Part shown: positions 11,461-24,900 of the stretch, one piece after another | Layout: every line of letters begins with the position of its first letter | Numbering within the stretch: position 1 is the stretch's first letter | Origin: Ophiocordyceps camponoti-saundersi (nom. inval.) | Lineage: Eukaryota; Ascomycota; Sordariomycetes; Hypocreales; Ophiocordycipitaceae | DNA: 35,208 nt | Assembly (NCBI GenBank): GCA_003339415.1 | Contig: PDHQ01000331.1 | Span: forward strand, 1-35,208 | Direction: 5' to 3' | The notes under the pieces: generated by a model | Databases searched by the model: none | Told to the model about the DNA's origin: nothing | The model's input: only the letters and a program-made list of their open reading frames with translations | Made by a program: the position numbers and the translations under genes

Positions 11461-12284
11461 TAGGGAGATAAGAAAAAGGGGAAAGGAAAGGGGAAATAAT
11501 CGTATATATCCTTAATATTATAGTAATTTACTATAGTTTCCTTAAAGTAAAAAGCATAACGTAAAAAAACATAGTAAAAAATATAGGAAAGAAAGAGTCT
11601 ATAATAAAGGAAAGAAATAGAAGAAAAGAGAAGGAAGTTAGTAAGATAGAGGTAAAACCCTAATACGCTCGCGGAAAAGAAGCAAAGCCTCGGTAGGTAG
11701 GGCTTTTATAAAGCTATCCGTAAGGTTATCTGCGGAGGCGATCTAGCGGATTTCGATACGTTTATCCTATACCTCTTATCGTAACTAGTAATTATAAATA
11801 TCGATATATCGGAGGTTTATTTAAAGTTTTCGCGGGAGGTTTAGTTAGGAGTATAATTATACGCTAATTATTATAGTAAAGTATCGAGATACCCGTTATT
11901 TAGATACTAAGTTTTTTAATTAAGCGGGATAGGGCCCGTTATTCCTTAGCGTTCTTAGAAAAGGCTAGGAGTTCCCTTTCCGTGGAGGAGGTTATAATAG
12001 TCGTTTACTTTATAGCTTTCTAATTAAAAGTACCACTATCCTAAAGTTAGAAATAGTAACCCTAAGATAATTTGCGAGTATCCGGATAATTAGCGTAGGA
12101 AGAATTTAATAAGTAGATAGCCGTATAAGTTCTAGGACCGAAGAAGAGGGCGTAGTTAGCCGTATCGAGAAGATAGGCTAGGTAACGCTTAATTTTATAG
12201 AAATAACGCGGCCCTAGGTTTAAGCGTAACCTCGCAAGCTTACTAACCGTATACGCGATATCTAGTCGAGTATAAATAGCGACG
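11461..12284 (+). other. RIP DNA with a possible degenerate coding tract
   Basis: A purine-rich stretch (11460-11640) is followed by a plus frame from about 11701 to 11915 that reads as protein with Gln in place of stops (segments GGDLADFDTFILYLL and FSREVQLGVQLYANYY). It is not recognised. It may be a further domain of the family R element, but the other copies have no clear match. Confidence 0.3.
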
Positions 12285-12426
12285 TAGAGAGCACTGCCTA
12301 TTATTAAAAGATAGTATTTTAATATAGAACCGCTCCCTTATAACCTATCTAATAAGGATTTCTAACTATTATAAGCCCGATATTCTATATTAAAAAATAC
12401 TAAAAGATACTATCTAGCACTCTCGT
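12285..12426. repeat. Small imperfect inverted repeat
   Basis: An arm at about 12285-12331 is reversed and complemented at about 12378-12426. Both outer ends carry GAGAG(CA/TG)CT and both inner parts carry TAGTATTTT..AATATAGAA. The total length of ~140 bp with a ~46 bp centre resembles a small fold-back (MITE-like) remnant, but no target-site duplication was verified. Confidence 0.45.
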
Positions 12427-13110
12427 AACCTAAACGATCTCCCTCCCTCCTCTTATATATAATTATCGTCCTATTTTACTCCCTAACCTACTAATTAATA
12501 CGTTTCTTCTACTAGTCTAGCTCTATAATATAGGTTATTAGACGGCCTCTTAATATTCGAGATTCGTGGCGCCCTTTTACCTAGGTATATTCGTCCCACT
12601 TTTACCTCTCCGTACGTCTATTTATATAGCTATCTATAGCTATTCCTATTATATATATATATAGGAAATAGAACTAAGGAATAATAAAAGTAGGAAATAG
12701 TAGTACCTTTATAAGGATCTATTATAAATAGACTATATAACTTATAAGTCTCGTATAATAAGTAGAGTCTATAAGGTATTTTTAGTATAATATTTACGAT
12801 GCCCTAATATATATAAGTATATATTAATATTAGTTATTTTATCTTATACAGTTTAGGTTATAGTTAAAAGATAAAGGGTAGGGATTATAAAAAAAAACTA
12901 AATATACGACGGTATACCTATATTATCCCCTAAGTTTAATACTACCGTACTACCTTATAAAAGATATAATATCCTAAGCTACCTATATTCTTTCTATTAA
13001 CCTTAAGCTTTTAAATATATCCTAAGAACTTATAATATTATAATAACGCTTAAGTAACTTAATTACTATATCTCGCCGTAAAGCTTCCTCCCCCGGGCAC
13101 TAACCTAGTA
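12427..13110. other. AT-rich DNA upstream of ORF A
   Basis: No gene seen. Likely 5' flank of the element beginning with ORF A. Candidate terminal or long terminal repeats were looked for by eye and not established. Confidence 0.4.
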
Positions 13111-13119
13111 AGCGATACC

Positions 13120-15640
13120 GAAATCGATAATCCGATAACTAACTATACGAAGAAACGACCTAATCTCTCGCTACTTAAAATAAATATTTTAACGATACTA
13201 CGAGTATATTTTAGGACGCTAAAAAATACTATATACTTATAGCTAAGATCCCTATAAGAGTTCTAAAGATAGATTAAACGATCTTAAAAAATAGAATACT
13301 CGATAAGAAGTATATTAACTAACTCTACGAAGCGTTTTATTAAGGAGCCTTATAACGAAATACGGTTAAAAACTATATTACTATCCTTTTCTCTCTTAAT
13401 AAGTCCCGGCGCTTCCTATAAAGTAAGAATATTAATACCGAACTACGTAACGTTAAAACTATTTATAATTTACTTAATTAGCTTTTAGAAATACTAGTTA
13501 AGGTATTATCTAGCTAGTACCGGATCGAAGCGCTAAAAAGGTATAATTAAGAATATAATAAAGAGGAGGCTAACTTATAGTAGCCCTACTAGCTTTATAA
13601 TAAAGGTCTAAGCCTCGTACCTTATTAATCTCGTAACCTTACGCTAATAATAATATAAATTCTATACTAGGGAATATTAACTTAATATTATATTTTAATT
13701 AGCAAACTCTTTTAAAAAACGATAATTACGGCGATATCTAAGTATAAGTAGTAGAGGCGGCCTCCTAAGATTTTAAAAAGTTCTAAGGCACTACTTATAA
13801 TATCGAAACCGAAATAGGACGCTGCCTCTTCCTAAAAGGCTAACTAGGCTTCCCGCTATAACGACTCGTTACTATATAGCGTAACCCCGTCTAGAAAAAT
13901 TATATTACCGCCTAGTACTTTACCGCCCTAGGTAGAGATACTTTCGGGATTACTACGTAGGATTCGATAATACGCCTTAGAGTTCCCGAAGTTCGCCACC
14001 CCCCCTAACCGCTATACCTTATCTCTAATATTATTATTTACTATAGTTTTAGTTCGCTACCTTTTATTACGTTACGCATAACTTCCGATACCTTTACCTT
14101 ACCGCTTACTACCGCGTGATACTTAATAACTAGTATAAACTCGTAGCCGCCCTTTGCGACGATAATCCGCCTACTAAGATCGAAAAGCTCCTTTTCCTAC
14201 CTTAAAAAGACGCTAAATCGGGTAGCCTAACCGCGGAACGTAACGGTTCCCTACTTATCTAATTTACTAACGATAAGTACGAATATATTTATTATAAGCT
14301 TATAGAAGAATACGTTAAGATCCTCGACCTTACTTAGATTATAAACTTATCCTCGATAAAATATAAGGTACTCTATTAAGTAATAAAATATATAATAAGC
14401 TAGCTAAATAATACGCTTACTATTATCTTCGACTAACGCGATAATTAGAAGCTATCCCTTTATAAAGACCTCCTCCCCGCCCTCCTATCCTTTAGTACCG
14501 AACGCTTTAACGAAGCTAAATAGAGACCTATTTTATTCCTACCACGTTTCGATACTAAACCTATTAACAAGCGCTTAGCGATTATTCTCTAGTATAAATT
14601 ACTTAACTTTATAATCTATAATCTTAAGGTATTAAAGTAGCTATATTAAACTAACTACCTTACGCTCCCTAAAAAGGGAATCGATACCGATAACTACGCC
14701 GCCCGATTTAGCGATTAGTTCTAGTACGGTCTGCTAGATATCGTTTACTAGTATATTAGTCCTAACTTTCGCCTTACTTAGTTACTAGCCGTAGATACCG
14801 ATACCGGTCCCTATAATAGCGGCGGAACCGAAACGTTTAATCTCGCTTAGGACCTCTATACTTACGCGTTAAAGCTCCCCTTTATTACCTAGGATAAACG
14901 CCTTCGTTATATCCTTAAGTTAGCTAAGTTCCCTAAAACCCTCGCTACCCTTTTTATATAGTAACTTTCGCTATAATAATATACTACCTACCTATTATAC
15001 TAAGTTCTCGAAACCGATAGCGGTAGTAATCTTAACGCCGAAAATATCGAAACTTAACGCCTAAACGTACCTTCGTTTATTGCCGCTACTTAGGATTTAA
15101 CCCCCCCCTTAACCTTATTACCGCCTTCGCGAAAACGGGCTCCCCTAACCGTAACGTAGCTATTTAAAGTAAATAGCTAACCACGTTCTAAGCCTCCCCC
15201 TAACGAAAATATTACTCTCCTCTTAAGTCCTATATATTCCTATAACGATACGTACTAAGAACGAAGCACCGCTAGCGAAGACGATAGAAATATATATTAT
15301 AATTCCGATAGCTTACTTCCTCTATTACCCCTTCCTCGCACTAAAGCTAATTCCCCTAATATTACCCTTAAGGGTAATACTATCCTATCCGTCCGCTATC
15401 CTTAACTTACTAATACCCCGCTAGCTACTAGTAAAATACCCTTAAAGCTAGGTTAGATAAGCTACCTTACGCAGTCTATATAGTAAGTAAGCCTTACTTT
15501 ACCTACTATAAGGACGAACGATTATGCCGCTAGTAGACCGTAGAATATAACGCTAAGGAATAAGTTAAACCGTTCCTCGCGGTTTACTAGTATAATATTT
15601 TCGTAAGGGCTAAAAGTAAACGATAAAAATAGTAGGGCAC
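13120..15640 (+). pseudogene. ORF A: unrecognised large protein with C-terminal Cys finger-like segment
   Basis: I do not recognise this protein. The plus strand reads as coding for about 2.5 kb when RIP stops are taken as Gln/Trp. It passes from one frame (about 13120-13690, helix-rich, Glu/Lys/Asn/Leu) to another (about 14041-15620); a C7 run at 14005-14011 is one likely place for a frame change. The central part has KKGIDTDNYAARFSDWFWYG (about 14670) and AVDTDTGPYNSGGTETF (about 14787). After a Pro/Ser-rich linker the end holds YFTYYKDERLCR (about 15492-15530), which on reversing TGY-to-TAY changes would be CFTC....CR, a zinc-finger-like arrangement. No reverse transcriptase, integrase, DDE or tyrosine recombinase signature was seen. 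It is followed after ~850 bp by ORF B in the same direction, so they may be two genes of one element. Confidence 0.5.
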
Positions 15641-16480
15641 GCTAACTATATTTAGAGAGATTCTTTATTAAAAAAATATAGTCTATATCGCTTACTATAT
15701 TTTATTAATATTATAACTTTTTTCTTATAAACCTAACTACCGTCCTATACCCTTTATAATATCCTAATATAATATTAATAATACTACCCGAGTATTAAGC
15801 TTTATATTCCTAGAAATAGTTTCTCGAAGAGATATTATAATTTACGCTCCCTATTACTATTTAAATCTATATACTTTTATAATAAAGTCTCTATAAACTA
15901 CCTCGTTAAAGCACCTAATTTCCCTATATATAATATAATACTATATACTATCTTTTTCTACTATCTTATTATAATTATACTGCTAATATTATTCTTCTAT
16001 TCTATTTTACCTATTCCGTACGAAAAATAAAATAATATAAGTTTTAATTATCTATATAATTACCGTATAGCCTTAGAGGAAATACGATAGAGAATATATA
16101 AGTATAGATAATATAAAAGATTCTTTATAAAGGGATTATAATAACGGGGCCCTAAATTTTCTTTACCCTTATACGATACTACGGGTTAATAAGGCCTAGT
16201 AATAGGGCCGCTTACGATATTAAATAAAATTATAATATAAATATAATATAAGTACTAAATTTAAATACTATATAGTAAAATAAAAAAAAATATCTAGCTT
16301 ACCGTTCTTCTTATAAAAGGACTAAATAATTAATATATCTAACTCGCCTATTAATTATTCTCTCTCCCTTTATAGGTAATTACCTACTTACCTCCCTTAT
16401 ACGCTCTTAATACCTGCGGCACGCGTACTCCTCTACTTAAAGTATATATTAAAATACCCCCTACTTATAATTTTTATAAT
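15641..16480. other. Intergenic region between ORF A and ORF B
   Basis: AT-rich, with short A runs (about 16284-16292) and TATA-like strings. Probably the 3' flank of ORF A and the promoter region of ORF B; nothing specific can be supported. Confidence 0.4.
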
Positions 16481-16484
16481 AACT

Positions 16485-18969
16485 AATATTATTCCTACGA
16501 CGATAACGAAGACCGGCCTTAATCTCTTACCGAGCTAGGATATATTAATAACTCGCTAGAATTTAAAGATAAATATGCCCCCTTAGATAAGGAAACTACC
16601 CTTATCTAGCGCGGGTATATAATCGATTATACCTTTAGATCTCGTAAATTTTCCGGTAATTATTTCTATTACGTTATACCTAATTTAGGCTAATCCGAAA
16701 CTAGCCTCTCGACTTCGAAGACTTACTAATTCTCCTAATTTTAATCCCGCCGAAGCCCTCTCTCTTTTCTAAACCTGCTATACTATCAATTATAAACACT
16801 CTCGGGACGGTCGCTAATCCCGACCTGCAAGCGTCGAAGATAATTACTATCTAACCTTCTATATAAATATAATTAGTATTATTAGTCTTCCTCTTCGAAC
16901 TATCTCGCGCTAAGGCGGATTTTTTAATAATATTACCTTTACCTTATAATATTAGTCCGCGCCTTACGCTTCTAAGTATACGATTAAACTGCTACTATTT
17001 ACCCTTACTAACCGTATATTCTATATTACTATAGCGGGCTTATAAGAAACTTAGTTTATCGTTATATACTTTATCGAACTTAAGATTAACAATTCCGATA
17101 AAATAAACCCGGCCGCTAGGCCTCGAAACTTATCTAAGGTAACCTCCGCCGGCATAGTAATATATACCGACCACGCTAGCCACCTCGCGGAATATATTAA
17201 GGGCATATTCGAAACCTTAGAGCTTTACGAATCCGGTATCGAGCTTAGTTAGCGGCTTAACGAAACCCGTTCGTAAACCTTATCCCTTACGAAGTGGGTT
17301 ATATTCTAGTAAATTTTTATAAACTCCTAGCCTATATTCGCCTATAACTATCGTAACGACGCCTTCTAGACGAAGAATAAGCCTGCCTTTTACGCTTATA
17401 ACTATAGTGCTAATACCTAGATTAATCTAAAACCTATCCCCTCCCCCTATGCTACCTCGGACCCCGATAGCGATAACGTTATCCTTACCCCGCACCCCTT
17501 TTCTAACCGCCTCCTTATACTTTCTAGCGGGCTCGACGCTAGGTATAACTTTTCCGGAATCGCTTACGTCTCCTATACCCTCGCTGCCGATATATAATAT
17601 TCCCCGCGAAAGTAAAGTAAGATACCTAACGCCCGCTACTCCACGCCGCCGTACCTTTTCGGCGATATTAATACCCCTAAAGTTAAACGCTTATACTTAC
17701 TAGCTAACCGCACCCTCGTTACCTAGTATTACGGCCACCTTACTAACTTTACCTTTTACCCGCTTACCTTCTATCCCCGATTTAGTAATTTCTTATCTCT
17801 AGCATTACCTTATTTCCTACGAGATATATACCGAGATAACCGTAGTAGCGACGCTAATCGCGCGCGTTACCTAAATATAGTATTATTCGGCTTTTTTTAG
17901 GGCTACTCTAATATTAAGCGTTCTATCCGTAGCCGCCTAGAAGACCTCCTAGCAGCGAAGGGTATCGGCACCGCTACGCTTACCCTCCCGCTAGCTAAGG
18001 CGGCGAGATATAGCGTAGCTACCGATATTAGGTATAAGAGGCTCCTTAGCGCCCTCCGCGGCCGCGCTAACCTAATAAACCCCGAGGTATCTATACCGTT
18101 TGCGCGCGAAAGGGAGTAGATTAAGGCCTCTATTAGACTCTAGTCTTACGCCTTTCGTATAGAATAGGTTATTATAGTACGGACCCCGAAGCTAGCCGTC
18201 GAATACTATAACTTCGGTACCGTCTTAAAGCCTATACTTAACCTAATCGACTTCTTCCTTTATAATAAATCCTCCTATATATCGCCCCTCCGTAACTTCT
18301 AGCCCGACGTTTTCCCCGGTATTCTCTCTACTTACGGCTAAATATTCGACTTCGTAATACGTAGTATAGATTCGCGCTTCCTTACCTCTCCTAATACCGG
18401 GCTTAACGTCGCCGACTCCGAGGCTATAGCTATTATTAACCGCCTCGGAAACTTTTATTTTACCGGCAACTCTAAGGTATTACTTACTAAGACCCTCGGC
18501 CTAATACTTATAATAGAAAGCTTAAAAAAGGGGGCATAGCCCTTTATTTCGCTAACGGTACTTAACTTTAAGCGGACTCCTAGTACGATAAATACTAGCT
18601 ACCTCCGCTTTATTTTAGCTAATAAATAACTACCGCTCCTATACCTTCCTACGCTTAAGTTTTATTATAGTATCTATATTTCTAGCACTTACTATAACGA
18701 TATTAAGTTTAGTATCCTCGGGCGCGATCTTATTTCCTCCCCTTAGGATATTATAAATTTCGCCGTAACTATAATCCGAGATTTTTAGGTCTTATAAACG
18801 GTCGCGTTTATTACTTCTAAGTTCCGTAACTTTTTAAAAAATCGGTTATCTAAAGCTATCGAAACCGACTAGCTTAACGATACTAACTACACGCGGCGAA
18901 ATTAACGTATTACCGCCCTTCTCGAATAGTAGCAGTTAAGCTGAAACCCCTTTACTATTCCGTATCTCT

Positions 18970-19004
<35 letters not shown>

Positions 19005-19735
19005 TAGCCCGCTAATACCGTGCTAGGTAGCTCGAAGCCTTTACTAGCCCTCTTAATAATAATAGTCCTACTACCTGCGGTAGTATTAAAATAATAGAAT
19101 ATAAAGTATATAGCGACTATATACTTTAGATCTATAAGGTATACCTTTTTACGAAAATCGCCGCCTCTCGTCCCCTTACCTCTAAGCACTTTACCTAGTT
19201 CTCTTATCTTCGTAGCGCTATCTAATATACTTATAATAAGAATCTGCCCCCTAATACGTAGACTACTATACTCGACGCCGCCCTCGCCGCTAGCTATATC
19301 TAATAGACGCCCGGCACCTACTTTAATTATCTAATAATAAGGCGTTTCTTTAAACTTATCGGACCTAACGGACCTTCTCCTATCGCTTACGCTATTCCCG
19401 GTATACTAAAGCGTCGGGCTCTTAAGGCGTAGGAAATAATTACTAGCTTAGCTCCTCGTATTATCGACTTCGGTTACCTTATACCCTTTTATACTATACC
19501 GCCGCTAATTAAAAAGGGTTTTATAAGTTTAATTAGTAATAAATAGCTTAAAGACTTATATATTTAATAATATTACGCTAAAGCCCGCGACCTCCTCCGG
19601 AGCCTCCTCCCTAATCTTATATATAACCTCCTCCTAATATAGGCGCTAACTATTACCGCGTTATTAGAAACTCCTCGGGCGCTTAATAACGCTCCTAAGT
19701 TTACTACTTTCCCCGCTAAAAAGAACCCTAAGTAA
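16485..19735 (+). pseudogene. ORF B copy 1: unrecognised ~1,000-residue protein
   Basis: Three successive plus frames carry the coding signal. The N-terminal part (about 16493-16740) has NNSLEF. The main part (about 16620-18944) is open for over 2 kb with RIP-type stops only, and includes FQTKNKPAFYAYN, NFTFYPLTFYPRF, LFGFFQGYSNIKRS and DSEAIAIINRLGNFYFTGN. The C-terminal part (19007-19735) includes GPNGPSPIAYAIPGILKRR and ends at TAA. The main frame ends at a TGA (18942-18944), a stop RIP does not create, followed by a C32 tract that would encode polyproline. A paralogue with matching landmarks lies at 21919-25437, which is strong evidence that this was a real gene. I found no known catalytic motif. 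It may be a structural or accessory protein of an undescribed transposable element. Confidence 0.6.
18971..19002. repeat. C32 homopolymer
   Basis: Thirty-two consecutive C residues between the main and C-terminal frames of ORF B copy 1. In frame it would read as polyproline. Runs of C contain no CpA and so are invisible to RIP. Such tracts can form i-motif/G-quadruplex structures and are prone to slippage and sequencing error. Confidence 0.9.
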
Positions 19736-21918
19736 TTAGCGGTTATAATTATTCTCCGTATACTCTAATATATATATCTAAGACGATTTCCCCCTAGATA
19801 AGATAGTATATTATTTATTATAGATATATGTAGAAAAATTAGTAAGATATAACTATTCTTTTATATACCCTGCTCCCTTTTTACCTTACTCTATTCTAAC
19901 TTATCTAATATATAAAGTATAAAGGCGTAAATATTTATATACTTAAGTAGTTAAGACTTATTACTATTTATAGCGATAAAAGAACCCCTAAGGGCTATTA
20001 AATCCGCATCTCCGATAAAAAAACGCTTTACCGATTACGCTCGGAACTATATTCTTTACTCGAGTAACCCTAAGCTTTTCTAGCAAAGGTTTTTAAGACT
20101 AATAATATAGTTTAGCTTTATCGCTACTAGTCTATAATACGTAATAAACCCCTACCTTTATAATACTAATCCGTAGAAGTTCCTAAGATATAAGAAAAGG
20201 GCTAAGTAAACGATTTAATTAATACTTATAAAGGCTCCTAATAGTATCTTATATATAATTAGCGTTTATTTCTTCTTACGCTAGCTTATTACTATCGATA
20301 AAATAGTCTCACCTTTTTATAATCTAACCTTACCTCTTCTCTTCTCTTATATCGTAATCTACGCATCTCTATATACCCCTTTTATAATTTACTAAATATT
20401 CCTTATTATAAGAATACCTATCTAAATATATTACTCGCGATATAAATACGTATATATATAAATATATAATATATAAAATATAAATCTAGGCGAAATAATA
20501 ACTATAAATCACCTTTTCTAATATTAACTACCTATTAATATTATCCTATCTAATACGATATATAAACCGGCCCTTTTTTCTACTATTAGCTTATTATATA
20601 TATACTTATTATCCTTTTTATCTTTTTAAGAAAAAAACCTATATATCGCTCGCTATATCTAAATATTATCCTATATTATACTTTAAGTATTTTAAATTTC
20701 CTATTTATATCTTATACTAACTATTTATTTAAGAAGAATAAAATCACCTAACTATAGAATATACGGCCCTATAAAAGAAGGAAATATAAAAAAAAAAATC
20801 CGTATATTTGTTTAATTCCGTCTCGTTTATTAAATTCCTTAAGCTAAAAAGATAAAATTACTCGGAGTATAAGCTATATATATAACTAAGTCCCTTACGC
20901 TTACGGCGACTAACGTTATCTATAAGATAATCTTACGCCCTTCCTCGTCTCCTTTATACTTAAGAAGATTCTCTCTATTTTAACTTCCCTCTAGAAAGAC
21001 GATAGTTTATTTTACCCCCTTTTCTTAAGCACTCTCTAGATATAAGATACTTATTTATTAATTTTTTTCTAATAAATTAAAACGGCCTAATTAACTCGTA
21101 CTACCTTAATAGATATTAATTTACCTTTATTACCCTAATAAACCTTTAGTATTATATTATTATTTCTAACCTATACGCCCTAGCGGACCTAAACCTACTC
21201 CCTCTATACTATCTTCCCTACTAGCCCTTTATTTATTTTTTATAAGTGCCGGTTACCCTGCTAAAATATAAGAATAGATACTTCTTAGAACTTACCCCTC
21301 TACTACCTAATAAATTTACGCTTTTAAATACGGGAAATAATCTTATCCCCTTAGGCCTTATATTAATATTAAAATCGTTATATATATATATATATATATT
21401 TAAAAAAAAAATCCTAGCTAACGTATTATATTCTAGAGATATATAAATATTAGGTTATAAAATACGATATATAATCTCGTCTAACCTTAAACCTAACCGT
21501 ATAGGTACCGTAAACTAATTACGCTTTAGAAACTAGCTCGATATCCTCCGCGTTTTACCGGTACTAAGCTAATACGGTAATTATAATTATAGAACTATTA
21601 TACTAATTTATATATATATATTATCCTAAGTTTTAGTTACGTTCGTATATAAGCGGTATATATTACGCGCTATAAAGAAGCAAAGTAGAAAGATACTATA
21701 TACTCGAATAAACTATATATATATAAACTACCTCTCTTTCTGCTATCCTTATTCTACTTCTTCCCCGTTAAGCTTCTTTTTACTAAGTAACTATCTCTTA
21801 CCTTTCTAAGACCCCCCCCCCCCCCTAAAAGCTATTACTTAGTTTATTACTATTAACCGATAAAAATAGAAAAAAAAAAAGAAAAAAAAAAAAGAACGAA
21901 AAAAATATATCTACGAAA
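19736..21918. other. Spacer between the two ORF B copies
   Basis: About 2.2 kb of AT-rich RIP DNA. It holds a C14 run (21812-21825) and an A-rich tract (about 21867-21905) just before the preserved start of ORF B copy 2. No copy of ORF A was recognised here. Terminal repeats of an element may lie in this interval but were not found by eye. Confidence 0.4.
21812..21825. repeat. C14 homopolymer
   Basis: Fourteen consecutive C residues about 90 bp before the start of ORF B copy 2, followed by an A-rich block. Confidence 0.85.
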
Positions 21919-24900
21919 ATGCCTAAGGAATCTAATATACGGGGAGGATATAGTAAAGACGGCATAGTTTTTATATTATATAACCCGGTCTTTCTAGATA
22001 AGCTAACGCTTATAACCCCTACCGATAACTCTTCCGAGTTTTATTCCCGCTATAAGATTAAGTATCTTAATTCGCTAGCTAAGCTCTCGTATATATACGG
22101 CTATCTATCCCCCTTAAATACTAAATCTAACTTACCTCTCCCTTTTCGCGAAAATAGGCCGCCGCTTTTAGGAAATAACCGAATCTAAAGCTTTTAATTC
22201 TACCGCTATATATAGACTTCTTTAAGAAAAATATAATATCGATTATAGGGAAAATACCCCGGATCTGCCGTTAGATAACTCCGAAACTAAAAAGGAATTT
22301 TCGCTTAGTATAATATCTATTATTAGTTCCTATCTTAAACCTATTACTATCCCGCCGGCCGCTTAAATCCTTATACCTTAAAACTATGTTCGGATTTTAT
22401 TATTTAACTAGCAAATATAATATAATACTAAATACGCTAGTAAAACGCTACCCTTTAATATATATAACCGTATATTCTATATCGCTAACTTATTCTCCTT
22501 CGACGCCTAGTTTATAGTCCTCTACTTAAGCAAACCTCACGACTAAGATACCTAATATTAGCACCGCTAATAATACCCTTTACCCCCTAGCCTACTTAAG
22601 CTATACTACGCTATCCTCCTATCCCGGTATATCTAGTATATTTTTACGCTTTTCCCGCCTTTCTAATCTCTCCCTAACCTTACTAGCTTATCGATAGATA
22701 TAAATATACGTTATTAGATTTCCTACTATAACTAGTCTATATTTTAAGTCCTCTTTATACGATATTAGGAAACGTTTGCTAGCGCGTATACTTACGATAT
22801 TTTTTAGAATAAGAACTCGCCCGCCTTTTATATATATAATATTAGCTTTAATATAGAACTCGATCCTAGCTACTACCCGCCCTATCCTACTCCCTATCCT
22901 TATTTCCCCCCTATAGTAAATACCGCTATATAACCCCTACTAGTTACCCTTAATATATCTTAGGATATTACCTAATTATCCGAAAAAGGGAATCTTCGCG
23001 ATACGCGCGAGGATAACTTTTCCGATATCTACTCCCGTTATAGTAACTCCGACGATAACTTTCCTAATACTAATTACTATAATAACGATACTAACGATAC
23101 TAATAATATAGATACGAAGGATAGGAATAAGAGACTCTTTACCGGCTACTTTAACTAATTTCTTCGGTATCTATAAGCTAAATATAATCTTTCCTATATC
23201 GAATAACTCTCCTACGCCCTTACTATCGATATTAGCTATTCCCCCCCCTAGCTCGGAGATAATTCTAACCCCCCTCGCCGGTCTAACGACCTATTTAACA
23301 AATCGCTATCCCCTCCCCCCGGGCATTAAGACGATCCCCCCTCGCCTTATAAATCTAACTACGCTTCTAACGGGGCGCTACCCTCTAACCCCCCGTAGAA
23401 ATACTATTTACTAGCCGATTTTAAGAGTTTTAGTAGGGGGTTAGTAAGCCCCGATAACCTTACGTTTTACCCCCTTACTTTCTACTTACGCTATAGGAAC
23501 TTATTATTAATAAGCCCCCCCTTATTCCTCGAAAAACGCTATTATATTATACGTTATAATAAGAGTATTCGTAATTATAACCCTTCCGATAGTTTATATT
23601 ATAACGCCGCGGCGGAAAAATACTTACTTTTCTTTAGCCTTTTTTACGGCTCCTTTACTACTAGCCGTTCCCTTACTACGAAACCTAGTTATCTCTTAAT
23701 AATAATAGGCCTTCTTATAGTAGCTTTTATACTCCCGTTAGTTAAGGCGGAACCTTATATAATAAAGTAGCGTAGCCTTATAAAAGCTATTACCCCCCCT
23801 TCTACTAATAGCGCCTAAGACCCTAACTCGATCTACCCGTTTCTCTATAAGCGCTAATATATTTACTCGGCTATCCGCGACTCCTTATTTACTTTCTATA
23901 TAGAGTAGGTTATAATTATATAAGTCTCGGAAATCCTTAAGTAACGCCGCGACTTCTTCGTTCTTTTTAACCTGCTCTTATAGCTTATCGTTTTTTTTCT
24001 CCGTAACCCGCGCGAATATCTCTACCTCCTATATAAGTTTAAACCCTCTAATTTCCCCGATATTCTTAGTTACTTCGCTATAGTTTTTTATTACGCTACT
24101 AACGCCGTCGCGTAATACTTAGCCTCGCCTCCCGGCCCCGCTCCTAGTAATAACTTTAGTCTCGCCGACCGCGAAGCTATAGCCCTCTTCGATTATCTAA
24201 GTAAGTATTACTTTACCGGCGAACCTAACCTCCTCCCGCCCTCTTTTTTTAAGCGTCTTAATATTATAGCTAGTATATAAAAATACGCCTAGCTATTAAT
24301 CTTACGTAATATACTTAACTTTAGTAATCCCTTATTTAATATAGGAACCCGCTCCTAGCCCCTTACTATACTTCGATAGCCGGTTCTTTTATATATCCCC
24401 TTAATTAGCTATTATTATAACCTTATCCTTATTATCGAGAGGTATACTTATTCTTAAGCTGCGTTTTTTAACGGCCTTAGTATTACTTAGGTAAAATACG
24501 TAAGATATTTCCTAAGCTATATCTTTTAGTATTCTTAGATCTTATAGATAAAAGCCTTCGTCTCTTACTAGGTCTAGTAATAAGTTAATACTTTAGCGCT
24601 TATAGTTTTTAATAACGTAACTAATAGAAGTTCCGCTATCTTTTTATAAGATACTATATCTACTTTTAAGATATAGGAATAGTTTTCTAATTCCTTTTCC
24701 GCCGCGTTAGTTTACCGTTATATAACCCCCTCCCTTATCTTTTACGCTATACTCCTAATATAATAAAAAGGTCGCTTAAGAAACTTTACTAATACGCTTA
24801 TATTACTTTTTCCCTACTTCTATATAAATAGTTTACTAGCTATGCTAAGGATATTATATAAGTATATTATAGTCTTACCGATACCGCTAGCCTAACGCTC

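Noticed and set aside
17449..17703. 84-codon plus-strand frame starting ATG
   Set aside because: It is a shadow in another frame of ORF B copy 1, whose main frame is open for over 2 kb after allowing for RIP stops.
19004..19189. 61-codon minus-strand frame
   Set aside because: It lies opposite the C-terminal part of ORF B copy 1, is short, and shares nothing with the paralogue.
16485..19735. ORF B as a LINE or LTR polymerase
   Set aside because: No [YF]xDD, integrase or RNase H landmarks could be found even when RIP changes were allowed for.
21246..21446. 66-codon plus-strand frame
   Set aside because: It starts at GTG and ends in a TA-repeat-derived Ile/Tyr stretch. No supporting similarity.
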